DNA of 64,000 nucleotides from Stercorarius parasiticus (taxonomy: Eukaryota; Chordata; Aves; Charadriiformes; Stercorariidae). Shown in pieces: positions 51,221-61,902 of the stretch. The stretch lies in assembly GCA_013396915.1 (NCBI GenBank), contig VWZL01002566.1, positions 62,001-126,000 of the forward strand, in the 5' to 3' direction. The position numbers and the translations under genes are program-made. Each line of letters opens with the position of its first letter. The stretch's first letter is position 1. The notes beneath the pieces were generated by a model that worked only from the letters and a program-made list of their open reading frames with translations, was not told the DNA's origin and searched no databases.

Positions 51221-52960
51221 TCAGGCGAAGAGTAAAGTCAGGATCCTGAATTGTAGGAAAGCAAACTCCCAGCTCTTCAAGGAGTTAGTCAATAAGACCC
51301 CCTGGGAAACTGCCCTCAGGGACAAGGGAGCAGACCAGAGCTGGCAGATCTTTAAGACCGCTTTCCATAGAGTGCAAGAGTTCTCGATCCTGAGATATAA
51401 GAAATCAGGGAAGGAAGGCAAGAGACCGGCATGGCTGAGTCAAGACCTCCTGGTCAAACTAAAGGGCAAGAAAGAAATGCACAGGCAGTGGAAGCAGGGA
51501 CAGATATCCTGGGAAGAGTATAGGGATGCTGCCTGGCTGTGTAGAGATGGGGTCAGGAAGGCTAAGGCACAGCTGAAGCTGAACTTGGCAAAGGACACCA
51601 AGAATAATAAGAAGGGCTTCTACAGGTAAGTCAGCCAGAAAAGAATGGTTGAAGAAAGTGTAACCACCCTGATGAGCAAGACTGGCAAACAGGTAACAAC
51701 GGATGAGGAGAAGGCTGAGGTACTCAACGGCATTTTTGCCTCAGTCTTCACTGGCAACCTCTCTTCCCACACCTACCAACCTGTCCGCCTGCCCTTCTCT
51801 GCCTGGGAATATAATGGAACAGGGCCTCCTAGAAGCTATGCTAATTCACATGGAGGACAGGGAGGTGATTCGAGACAGCCAGCACGGCTTCACCGAGGGC
51901 AAGTCCTGCCTGACCAACCTAGTGGCCTTCTGTGATGGAGTGACTACATCAGTGGACAAGGGAGGAGCTACAGATATCATCTATCTGGACTTCTGCAAGG
52001 CCTTTGACATAGTCCCCCACAGCATCCTTCTCTGTAAATTGGGGAGAGATGGATCTGATGATGGACTGTTTGGTGGATGAGGAATTGATTGGATGGTCGC
52101 ATCCAGAAGGTAGTGGTCAATGGCTCAATGTCCAGATGGAGACCAGTGAGAATTGGTTTCCCTCGGGGAACAACAACAAGCTGAGTGTGCAGTTGACATG
52201 CCTGAGGGATGGGGTGCCATCCAGAGGGACCTGGACAAGCTCAAGAAGTGAGCCTATGTGAATCTCTTGAGATTCAACAAGGACAAGTGCAGGGTACCGC
52301 ACCTGGATAAGGTCAACCCCCAGTATCAATATAGACTGAGGAATGAAGGGATTGAGAGCAGCCCTGCTGAGAAGGACTTGGGAGTACTGGTGGATGAAAA
52401 GCTCGACATGAGCTGGCCATGTGCGCTCATAGACCAGGCAGCCAACCATATCCTTGGCTGCATCAAAAGAAGTGTGGCCAGCAGGTCGAGGGAGGTGATC
52501 CTGTCCCTCTACTCCGCTCTGGTGAGACCCAACCTGGAGTACTGCGTCCAGCTCTGGAGCCCCCAATATAAGAAGGACATGGACCTGTTGGAGCAAGTCC
52601 AGAGGAGGGCCACAAAGGTGATCAAATGTCCTCCTATGAGGACAGGCTGAGAGAGTTGGGGTTTGTTCAGCCTGGAGAAGAGAAGGCTCTGGGAAGACCT
52701 TATAGGGACCTTCCAGTACTTAAAGGGGGCCTACAGGAAGGATGGGGAAAAACTTTTTAGCAGGGCCTGTTGCTGTAGGACAAGGGGTAATGGCTTTAAA
52801 CTAAAAGAGGGTAGATTTAGATTAGATATAAGGAAGCAATTTTTTACAATAGGGCAGTGAAACACTGGCACAGGTTGCCCAGAGAGGTGGTAAATGCCCC
52901 ATCCCTGGAAACATTCAAGGTCAGGCTGGATGGGGCTCTGAGCAACCTGATCTAGTGGAA
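51221..52960 (+). pseudogene. CR1 ORF2 reverse transcriptase region, catalytic core deleted
   Basis: After the endonuclease, one long frame runs to 51,629 (KANSQLFKELVNKTPWE, RPAWLSQDLLVKLKGKK, LCRDGVRKAKAQLKLNLAKD). The next segment ([16 protein letters not shown]) joins near 51,800 directly to [20 protein letters not shown], so the N-terminal palm region between them has been lost. Reverse-transcriptase motif A is present as [16 protein letters not shown] (about 51,979-52,026, catalytic Asp in LDF). A second deletion near 52,156-52,190 removes the GVPQGSVLGP-type motif and the F/YADD catalytic box. The C-terminal thumb resumes at AIQRDLDKLKK and continues through [19 protein letters not shown] and [14 protein letters not shown] sequence with frameshifts near 52,625-52,660. 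Enzyme activity is impossible. Confidence 0.88.
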
Positions 52961-53026
52961 GGTGTCGCTGCTTATTGCAGAGGTGTTGGACTAGATGACC
53001 TTTAAAGGTCCGTTCCAACCCAAACT

Positions 53027-53054
53027 ATTCTACGATTCTATGATTCTATGATTG
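53027..53054 (+). repeat. CR1 terminal octamer repeats
   Basis: ATTCTACG, ATTCTATG, ATTCTATG and a final ATTG follow the 3' UTR. Short direct repeats of this octamer are the hallmark of CR1 3' ends and are recognised by the reverse transcriptase. They fix the 3' boundary and the orientation of the element. Confidence 0.95.
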
Positions 53055-54156
53055 TAAATAAATATCCACCAGCACCAGTGAGAAAACAGCAGCAGTTCCT
53101 GAATTGAAAAATAAACTTCTTGAATTATCTGGAATAAGGGGAAGGTATAATCCAATGCAATCAATACTGTTACAGGTTTGTCCTCTACCTCCCACATCAA
53201 TTTCCCCTTAATTTTATTTCTCATGTACTATAACTGATTTTTCCTCATCCAAATCTTGATCTGAGATAGGCATCAGGAAAGTAGAAGTGCTGAAGCATCT
53301 GTCTTCTGCAGAAAAGAGAGATACTTGGAGGTGCCTGCACGTAGGTCTTTTGCAACAACTGAGCCACTGAAGGAGAATGACATTTACCCCACTCAGGGTC
53401 CACGGGCAAGTCAGGGAAACTCAAGCAGCATCAAAGACAGGCGACAGATCCAAAACATGCATCAAGAGAAGTGCATGCATCAAGAGACACAGAGACAACA
53501 GTAATTAGTCTGTGTGCTGTGTGTCTCCCTTACTCCAGAAGTCCCAAAGAACAACCTGGTATCTCTTGATAGTTCAGCAGACCAAAATCTCCGTCCAAAC
53601 TCAACAAACAGATGAAAATTGGACATATTTTAAGACTCTAGGTAAACCTATTGAAGCCCAACATGTTCATCTCAGTGGCGAATGCTGAATCCTCTCTTCA
53701 TATAAGAAACAGAGAAACCCATTGTACTTCATAACAATTCCCTAGTGACAAGGTGGCTCTTCCAGTTGCTGTGTTAATTAATAGTAGCTATGGAGTCTTT
53801 CAGTTTGACATTTTTGTCTCTGCCCTCTGTCCAAAACCTTCTTCCCTCAGTTTTTCAAACTGAATCTACATTCAGGCATTAATTTCTGTGTGTCATACTA
53901 GTAAAGATCAGCTTTACATCAGGATGACACCACTGAAGCCTTAAAACACAAGTGCTGTATCAAATAAAACCTTAGCCAAACTGACATGACTTATTTTAAA
54001 ATAATGAACTTCTCTTCTTCTCTTTACTGCCGGACAGTTTCTGAATAAAATTAGCAGATGTGAACTCCACTAAGCTTAGTGGTAGGGAAAGATTCAGTGG
54101 AAATACAGTTTTAAGTCTGTTGTTTGATCACAAGGCTGGAGACCTAAGTCTGGATT
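53055..54156. other. Unique spacer between two CR1 elements
   Basis: Non-coding sequence separating a + strand and a - strand CR1 whose 3' ends face each other. I see no gene. A local duplication of GCATCAAGAGA occurs near 53,460-53,485. Confidence 0.6.
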
Positions 54157-54668
54157 CACAGAATCACAGAATGGTAGGGGTTGGAAGGGACCTCTGGAGA
54201 TCATCTAGTCCAACCCCCCTGCCAGAGCAGGGTCACCTAGAGCAGGTTGCACAGGAACGTGTCCAGGCAGGTTTTGAATATCTCCAGAGATGGAGATTCC
54301 ACCACCTCTCTGGGCAGCCTGTTCCAGCGCTCTGCCACCCTCAAAGTACAGACTTTCCTCCTCAGATTTAAATGGAACTTCCTACGCTCAAGTTTGTGCC
54401 TGTTACCTCTTGTCCTGTTGCTGGGCACCACTGAAAAGAGCCTGGCCCCGTCCTCCTGACACCCACCCTTTAAGCATTTATAAGCATTGATAAGATCCCC
54501 TCTCAGTCTTCTTTTTTCGAGACTGAAAAGGACCAAGTCCCTCAGCCTTTCTTCGTAAGAGAGATGTTCTAGTCTCCTACTCATCCTTGTAGCCCTTTGC
54601 TGCACTCTTTCCAGCAGTTCCCTGTCCTTCATGAACTGGGGAGCCCAGAACTGGACACAATACTCCAA
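54157..54668 (-). mobile_element. CR1 LINE 3' fragment, 5'-truncated
   Basis: On the minus strand this encodes the C-terminal end of CR1 ORF2: [57 protein letters not shown] and [16 protein letters not shown]. The frame is open (about 54,668-54,237) and is followed by a typical 3' UTR; the element ends in ATTCTGTG repeats at 54,157-54,172, read on + as CACAGAATCACAGAAT. This is the normal form of a 5'-truncated CR1 insertion: the 3' end is complete and everything upstream of the thumb region is missing. It belongs to a different subfamily from the + strand copy 1.1 kb away and looks less damaged. I found no clear target-site duplication. Confidence 0.95.
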
Positions 54669-57600
54669 TTCATCCCACCTAATTTTGATGCTTGACTCAG
54701 GTGAAGACCTAAGTGATGAGTCGTGTCACTTTGCGCTCCTTGGCACACAACTGGAGAAAGACAGGCGTCCATATGGTAGCACCAGGTGTTTTTTGGAAAA
54801 CCTTTCTCTTTTTCCACAAGTGAATTGAATATTGAATGAATCTTGGGCAACATGGGATTTCTCAGCATTTCTTTTAATCCTAAAACTAGCACAAATTGGT
54901 GAAAGTAGACCTTGTCTTAAAAATAGGTAAAATTTGATGACTGTGGCTTCTTTCTCCCTAGGTTTTATTGGAAACCAAATCCAGTATAAAAATGAAAGAG
55001 GGACAAAGAAGAGAAAAGTTGAAATGACATAAGTATAAATACAAAATATTCTCCTGCATCCTGGGTTATAAAATATACATTTCCATTTATAGGATCAGTT
55101 TAATAAACATCCTCTTCAAATACTCAAGATTCCTCTTACATCTTTATCAAAGGGGAAAACACTTAAAGAAAATTCTACGTCAGTGCTTGACTTAATTTTC
55201 TTTTCTTTTTTTTTTTTTCCCCCAGCAAGAAGTATTAGGGTCATATGTACGATGCTTTATTTAGAATCTGAAAATTTATTTTATGTTTTTCTGTTGACAA
55301 CCAGAAGCACTGGGTGGAAAAAAAATAGCAGAACAAAGAGCTCCCTAGAGATATTTCACGTTTGCTGACTCACTACATCATCACATATGACACTGAATTA
55401 TTAGTTTCAGCAAATACTGAAATAGCACAAGAAAGCTTTCTAGCTCTTTTATCTTCACCATTGTTCTTGGATTTAAACAACTCACATAAAAACTTTTGGG
55501 TAAAACTACAAATATTGAAAAATCATAATTTAGAGTGGTGTTTATTGTACAGGATGCCTCCTTAATCATACTGAGGTAGAAGGCTGGGAGTATAGTTTCC
55601 TTGAGCTCAGAGGACAATTTGGATGGAAAACATGTTTCATGCTGACCCAGAGCCCCCCAGGACTTCAGGAAGTTTTAGCAGGATTCTTCCTCTCCCTTTC
55701 TTCAGCTGCCTGAGTGACTCTGCTCCTGCGGAGAGATTGAAATTGTGGCCTGATTTGTATCAGGATGAGCTCTGCTGATGTCTGAGAAGCCCGCACGCAG
55801 TACAGCATGTTTTTCAATCGTGTCTTACTTTTGAGTTAGCTATTTTCAGACTCCTTTTAAAAATACAAATATTAGTGGCTATCAAAATTCAAGTAACTAT
55901 GTGCAATATTATCTGTGTGGGGTCTCAAAACGGGGCTCAGCAGCTGGCCCTGCCTCCATCGCCTGCACTTTGCGGTACCACTGCCGTACGGACGACCTCT
56001 CCTCCCCAACCCCTCTGCTCCACTGCTGGCATGGGCTTATTTGATTCCTTTGGCCTTGACCTTAGCTGTAAATTTTTAAAGCGACACTGTGTTGTTCTGT
56101 CTTGCAGGAATGGTGAAAGGTAAATGGCTGGGTTGTATTATGACTTTTGTGACCTTCTGACTGGGAACAGAAGTGTAATACTTCACCAAAAAAATCCAAC
56201 CAAAACAACTCCAGGCTCAGATGTATGTAGAAAGCTAATAGTTTAATATCATCTGCTTTGATGCAATAATAAATAAAATTATAATACTTTACATTAATGT
56301 AGATACTAAACATTTCTGAAATGAGAATTGTTACATATTAGTTAATGTTAAAACTGTGAAATGATTAACACCAAACTGAGGCATGCTAGGCTTTTTTCAG
56401 AATTAAATCTCAAAAGTTATTAGCTGTGCTAATGCTTGTTTTTAGGCTTGGACTTTCCTCCCCCTGAAGACAAAGACAAAATTCTCAATTATCAACATTT
56501 TCCTGGGATTATATTGTTTTTCTACAAGCTGTGGCTTTTGTATGCACTGCTGTCATTTCTTTAAAATGCTGTGTGTGACGGCAAGAGAAAGGGAGAAGAC
56601 AAAACACAAATGAAGTGAATGGATCAGTACGTTAAACAATGTCATAAACTGAAAGGAAGGGATACAGAATGATCAGGAATATATATGTTGCAATTTAAAA
56701 TAATAATAATTACAATGGATTTATTTTAAATTCATGTTACAATTTACTGTGCTCGTCTCAGACACTTCCTTCTCTTTCATTTCTTCCCATATCCATTGAA
56801 AGATTTAAACACCTTACTTGTTAGTAATAAGCATTGATTCAGCATCCCTCATGAAATGATGCATGATTTTACTCCATCACAGATAATTTCAGAAACATTT
56901 TGCTGCCTGCTTTTATCTGCACTTTACTTGTGGAGAGGATTTGAAAAGGTTTGCGTAGTTGCTTGCTCTGCAGTAATGTGAGGATTTTGTTATCCAGCTG
57001 AGCTACCATCGTTGGTTCAGATAGCTTGGATTCCTTCCTTCTGCAGCCAAAGTCCCACAAAACCTCTCCCTGAAACACAAAGGTACAGCAGAGAAAGGGC
57101 AAATGAATCACCAAATCTTTCCAGAGGCTATTTATATTCCTCCTGGAACATGGCAATTAGTGCTTCTCTCAGCCCCATCTGATCACCTTGTCGTCCTCTG
57201 CTTGTGCACCCACTTAAACAGTTTTTAGACAGCGATCTTCAGCTGCTTCTGATATCAGATCCAGTCCTGCTTCCAGCCAAAGACAACAGACCTGTACTAC
57301 TGACTTAAACACAAATGGATTTAAATATCGCAGCTCTTTGGTCCCAGCGAAATACCTGCATCTCAGGTTCACACGTATACACACACGTTCAGAGCACAGC
57401 ACGCCAAGTTCAGGACGTGCTACCTACCCCACAGCTATGGGATATTACCTTCCTTGCATGTGCCAGCAGTGATTGCTGACATACCAGCTTGCATTTGTGG
57501 GAGACACCCTCAGCATCATGGACACGCTTGCACCCTTTGATAGTTTCTCTTTCATTACAGCAGGGAAATAGAAAACCTAGTGCAATACAGACAACACTGA

Positions 57601-57936
57601 CATTCATCTAATACAATTTCCCCTTCTCGTTCCCTGTGTCTCAGTCTTTCCTCAAGCCTCTGCACTAAAACACCCACCCAATAATTGTAGAGATTAGTGC
57701 CAAATAGTTGACAGAGGGATTTGGGTATCGAGTTCCTTGTGGCTATCTATGAGGCAATCACAGTGACTTGAATTTACCAAGTATTGTGGTTGCTCCAGGG
57801 CAAGGGCAGTCTCTCTGAGACCCTCATGTGTGGCATTTCCCACAGGGATGTCGGGATCCCTGCCTGGGGCTGCCAGCAGCTGGGGGGACCCGCTCAGAGC
57901 CCTCAGCGAGGTCCTGCTGATTGTTGCCTCCTCAAA
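54669..57936. other. Intergenic, no gene seen
   Basis: AT-rich non-coding DNA with a T/C run at 55,201-55,224. Short frames lack recognisable domains. Confidence 0.5.
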
Positions 57937-58331
57937 GGGGACATTGTTCCCTGGCAGCTGCATCAGTCCTGGCAGAGTCCCTGGCAGGGGTAGCAGAGCC
58001 TGCAAAGGGTATCAATCCCTGGCAGGGCCATCAGTCCCTCTAAGGGGTATCAATCCCTATAGTGGGCATCAGTGCCTATAAGGGGCACCACTTACAGGGT
58101 TATCAGGTCTTACAAAGGGTCTTACAAAGCCTTCACCAGGGCCATCAGGCCTTGACAGAAGCAACTGTCCCTATAAGATACATCAGTCCCTATAAGGGGT
58201 ATGAGTCTGAATAAGGGGTATGAGTCCCCGACACGGGTTTTTGTCCCTGGGAGGGGTATCAGTCCCTACAAGAGGTTTCAGTCCCTATGAGGGGTATCAG
58301 TCCCAATGAGGGGTATCGGTCTGTCTGAGGA
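57937..58331. repeat. Degenerate 19-bp minisatellite
   Basis: About twenty imperfect copies of a unit close to GGGGTATCAGTCCCTATAA follow one another. The 3' part (58,255-58,331) keeps an exact 19-base register over four units. The middle has shorter and longer variants, such as a 15-base unit near 58,085 and expanded units near 58,115. The 5' edge is more diverged (GGGGACATTGTTCCCTGGCA). The array is not coding: no frame stays open through it on the + strand, and 19 is not a multiple of three. It could vary in length between individuals. Confidence 0.9.
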
Positions 58332-61300
58332 TGGTCACGAGTGATCCATGCAAATTGCAGCTTGAGTGCAATCAATAGATGTGACAACCAGCCGGCGCTG
58401 GCAACCGGGGACATAATGAAGGTGTGACTGTGTAAACGGCTAACAGATAACAATGCTATAGGAAATTATAGGGCAGTGCTGTATTGAATAAGTGCAGTGC
58501 AAAATGAGCTGCGGCTCGCAGGTCATGCTTCCCCGCTGCTGAAGTGTCTCCTGCTCTTGTCCTTTGTAATTGTAAGTGGCAGCAGTGGCGGCTGAATGCG
58601 ATGAGGGCATGTATCCAACCCTCATTTGTTCTGCATTACAATGCAGCCCTTGCCGCCAGCAGCTGATCCGGAGTGTCAGTGCCCACCTCCCAAGTGGACC
58701 AAGAAACCAGTGAAAACTCCATTTACTTAAGAATTAGGAAGGCTGTCATTAAAACAAGGCTGTCCTTGAAACCATGCTGAATGTCTGAGCTGGTCCTGTA
58801 AGAAATAGGGTGAAAACTCTATGCTTTGTTTTTAAAAAAACTTGTTTTCCCCCCAAAGGAACACAGCAGCCGAAAGCCTTTTCTTTCAGAAAGAAAAAGA
58901 TCGTATGTAGAAAGCACAAAACCCTCTAATTTTATTATTTTTAGGTTTAAAGCAATATTTATAATATATGAAATAATTTTTTAAAAACTTGTAACAGAAG
59001 AAGCTTTTGACTACATACAGTTTTAATACAGAAGCTTCTCCAGATGCTACTATTCCTCTTACCCACTCATTAATATTCAAGGAGAAAAAGAATGGCTAAA
59101 AAGTGTTCTTTGATTTTTAATTTGATTTCCAAGTCCAGTGATATGAAGTTCTTCTCTGCAATTTTTTTCTGACATTTGAATCAAATTCAGTGGTTGTTTT
59201 CTGAAACCTCAGGTCTTCAAGACTCTTGGGTCTGATTCCCATTTAAAGATATACAGATTAAGCTTAACATTTGAATGTTATCAAAGACAAGGAGGTAATT
59301 CAAAGTGCTCTGCAGAATTCGCTGATATTTCAGCATCGCTGATCGATACTTTCTGCTATTTATGATCACTCCATACATCCCTTCCCCCCTCTTCATAATA
59401 CCAGGCAATTTTATTTTTGGGTTTCCTCACCTTAGCCCTGAGAATGTCCATTTTTCTGGTTAAAGTAAAGCCTACACTAAACAAAACACTTGCTCAATTT
59501 CATTACTAATGCGCTGTAAACGTAGATCAGTATTTATTCTGTAACCTTGTTTTCAAACATTTAATGTGGCTGCTCGCTTTCACTGTTATAAAGAACCAAT
59601 TTGTTTCTTGCAAATGCATCTACCTACAAATGAAAATGAATTCAAAACAAAAAAAAAATTCAAGCTCTTGATTATTTTATTTTTCTTTTCAATACTGTGA
59701 ACAAATCCTGCCTTTTTTCTTCTGGTTTCTTTAGGCCAGACAGCTTTCAGCTGAATCAGGGTGGGTGTACTTCCCAAGCTCTGAGGAGTCCCCTGCAGGG
59801 TTCGCATCCTCTGGTATCAAGCAAAATGCCACAAAAGCTTGTTTTGGCAGATGCCCACATTTTCTGACACCAGAAGGTGCTCCAGAAGTCAAGCCTACAA
59901 GCGATGGTGGATTTCGTATCTGTAGAATCCTCTGCTTTTATTTTTCTGTTGTCGCCTTGGTTATGTAGTATAAGTCATCGAGGAAACAAATCTGTGGGTC
60001 GCCTATTTTCTGCAGAGGCAGACCACGGTGCTGAGAAGGACCCACAGCCATCCATGAATCCTTCGTCTGCTGCCGCAGCATCTCACCACTGGATGGGAAG
60101 GAGATGTTTCAGGAGCGCAGAGTGGCTGCACTCCCCACACCAAGGGGCTACTGGGACCAGACCTTCACTGGGAACAAAATCAAGGGCTTGCTGGAGTTAA
60201 TCGTTGGCCTGATTATCTCTCCTGCACATCACTGAGCTTCCTGGTTAGCCCGGGATGGCTAACTCTGCTGCAAAAGTGTGTAAGGAAAGATGCTATCATC
60301 CCCTATCTGTCTAAGCCAGAAACAGGCAATACCAGAAAAGCCTGTCTTGTCCAATTTCCAGTTCAGCTTTGCAGACTCAAGAAGTGCAGATAGTTTGGAC
60401 ATGCTTTAGATAAGGAGCTGAATATCTGGGCGTTTTCTTGAGTGCTGAGCGACACGCTTCATACAGGTTACTAAATTGTGTCACTAAATAGGCTTTTTTT
60501 GCTTCAGTGTTTCTTCTCCCTACCACCCAGCAACACTGTTGGTAAATGCACAAATATATGTGTACAGCCACCAGTGTACACACTCTAGTAGCATTAGTAC
60601 TAAAATGTGCATATTTGCTCAGTGCACTTGGGTTCTTCAGAAATAAATGTGTGAAGCCACGAGCAAGCTGCTCCCATGCTTACAAAGCTCTGTGCCTGCA
60701 GTGAGAGTTCACTTTTAAATGTATGATGAAAAAACAGACCTTGCCTTCCTGTCTTTGTAGAAAAATCCCATGTACGTGTGTCGTACAAATGCACTCAGAT
60801 GCAAAGATGAAAGTGGGTATTTTGTTTCTTTCACATACAGCCACAAAGGGAACCCAGCATCTTTGCAGAGCTGTAATTGCCAGGTGCCTGTTTTAGAGGC
60901 AGGAGGACAGAGAGCTGGGTTGGTGCTGGGCTAATCTGTTGGAAATGTAGGAAGGACAAAAAAAGGACTGGTTACAAATTGTTTTGCTTCATAAACCTCT
61001 CTCCCATACTGTCTGAAAAGAAATGTTCATGCTCACTGCTACCTCTTTCAACACAACATATTTAGCCAACATTCGAGGGGTTGGATTTATTTTTTTCTTT
61101 TTTTTTTGGGGATATTCAGCAAATTTTCAGCTAGCTTTCCCCTTGCTTGCCTTTCTGGCTGCTTTCTCCCTTACTTAACTTCTTTCTGTCTGCTTCTAAT
61201 GTGCCTCTGCTGAAGGATACCTTCCTTCTCCTCTTGCTTATCAAATGAAATTGAATTCCTTAGGCATAACTATGTTTGCACCCCAACTCATTTGTGAGAA

Positions 61301-61853
61301 ATTTACTGGTGATTGTTCCTATTTGAAGCATGAATCTCTGAAACACAAATCCTTTCCTTAGGACAGGGAGGCCAGCCAGTGTAATACTGCTCTCCTATCC
61401 CACGAGTTGTAGATCAGCGTTTAATTTCTAAGACAAATGCTTACTATTCAAAATTCACTGTCTGCTAACATGTTTCACAGTCCTCTTCTAAAATTCACAG
61501 TCTGATCAAGACTAGGGGTGGGAAACCTCATAATTAAAGTGGTTTAGCCATTCTGTCATAAAAGCCAAACACATCATTGGCAGCACGCTGAAGGCACGGG
61601 AGGTTTGTTGCAAGGTAAAACCTTGGTGAGCTCAACCTTTGGGCAAGGGGAGGAGATGGGTGAGCGAAGGACGCAGACAGCTGAACTCGAGCAAGTATTT
61701 TTCAGTAAACATTGTAAGGGCCTTTTGTCTCCATCGCATTTTGCAGTTAGATAATTATCTCCTTTGTTATCTTGCTGTAGAACCAGACTTTTGTATCAGC
61801 AAAGACAGCCTCAGTCACTGGCGGGCTGACAGAAGGTGAAGATGAAGGAAGCA
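58332..61853. other. Intergenic, no gene seen
   Basis: Begins with a GC-balanced stretch (58,340-58,700) that includes a perfect inverted repeat CTGCATT-AC-AATGCAG at 58,631-58,646, then becomes AT-rich. No gene or mobile element is supported. Confidence 0.5.
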
Positions 61854-61902
61854 GGGACAGGGATGGGGACGGAGACCCAGACGAGGAGGGACAGGGATGG
61901 GG
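61854..61902. repeat. Purine-rich stretch with a repeated 15-mer
   Basis: GGGACAGGGATGGGG occurs exactly at 61,854-61,868 and at 61,888-61,902 within a G/A-rich run. G runs on the + strand could form quadruplex-like structure, but no function is shown. Confidence 0.75.

Larger units (their letters stand above)
49945..53054 (+). mobile_element. CR1 LINE, 5'-truncated and internally deleted
   Basis: This is the most complete mobile element in the window. In order it holds the tail of the ORF1 esterase (to 50,312), an inter-ORF spacer, the ORF2 endonuclease (about 50,570-51,220), a linker, parts of the reverse transcriptase (to about 52,960) and the 3' UTR ending in the ATTCTATG-type repeats at 53,027-53,054. 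CR1 elements move by target-primed reverse transcription using the endonuclease and reverse transcriptase in cis. This copy cannot, because of stop codons in the endonuclease, frameshifts, and two internal deletions that remove the N-terminal palm and the YxDD catalytic box. The 5' boundary is approximate. The fragment at 1,112-2,034 belongs to the same or a very close subfamily. Confidence 0.96.

Noticed and set aside
57694..58005. 103-codon open frame on - and overlapping + frames near the minisatellite
   Set aside because: They run into the tandem repeat and match no protein. The 19-base unit does not keep a frame.
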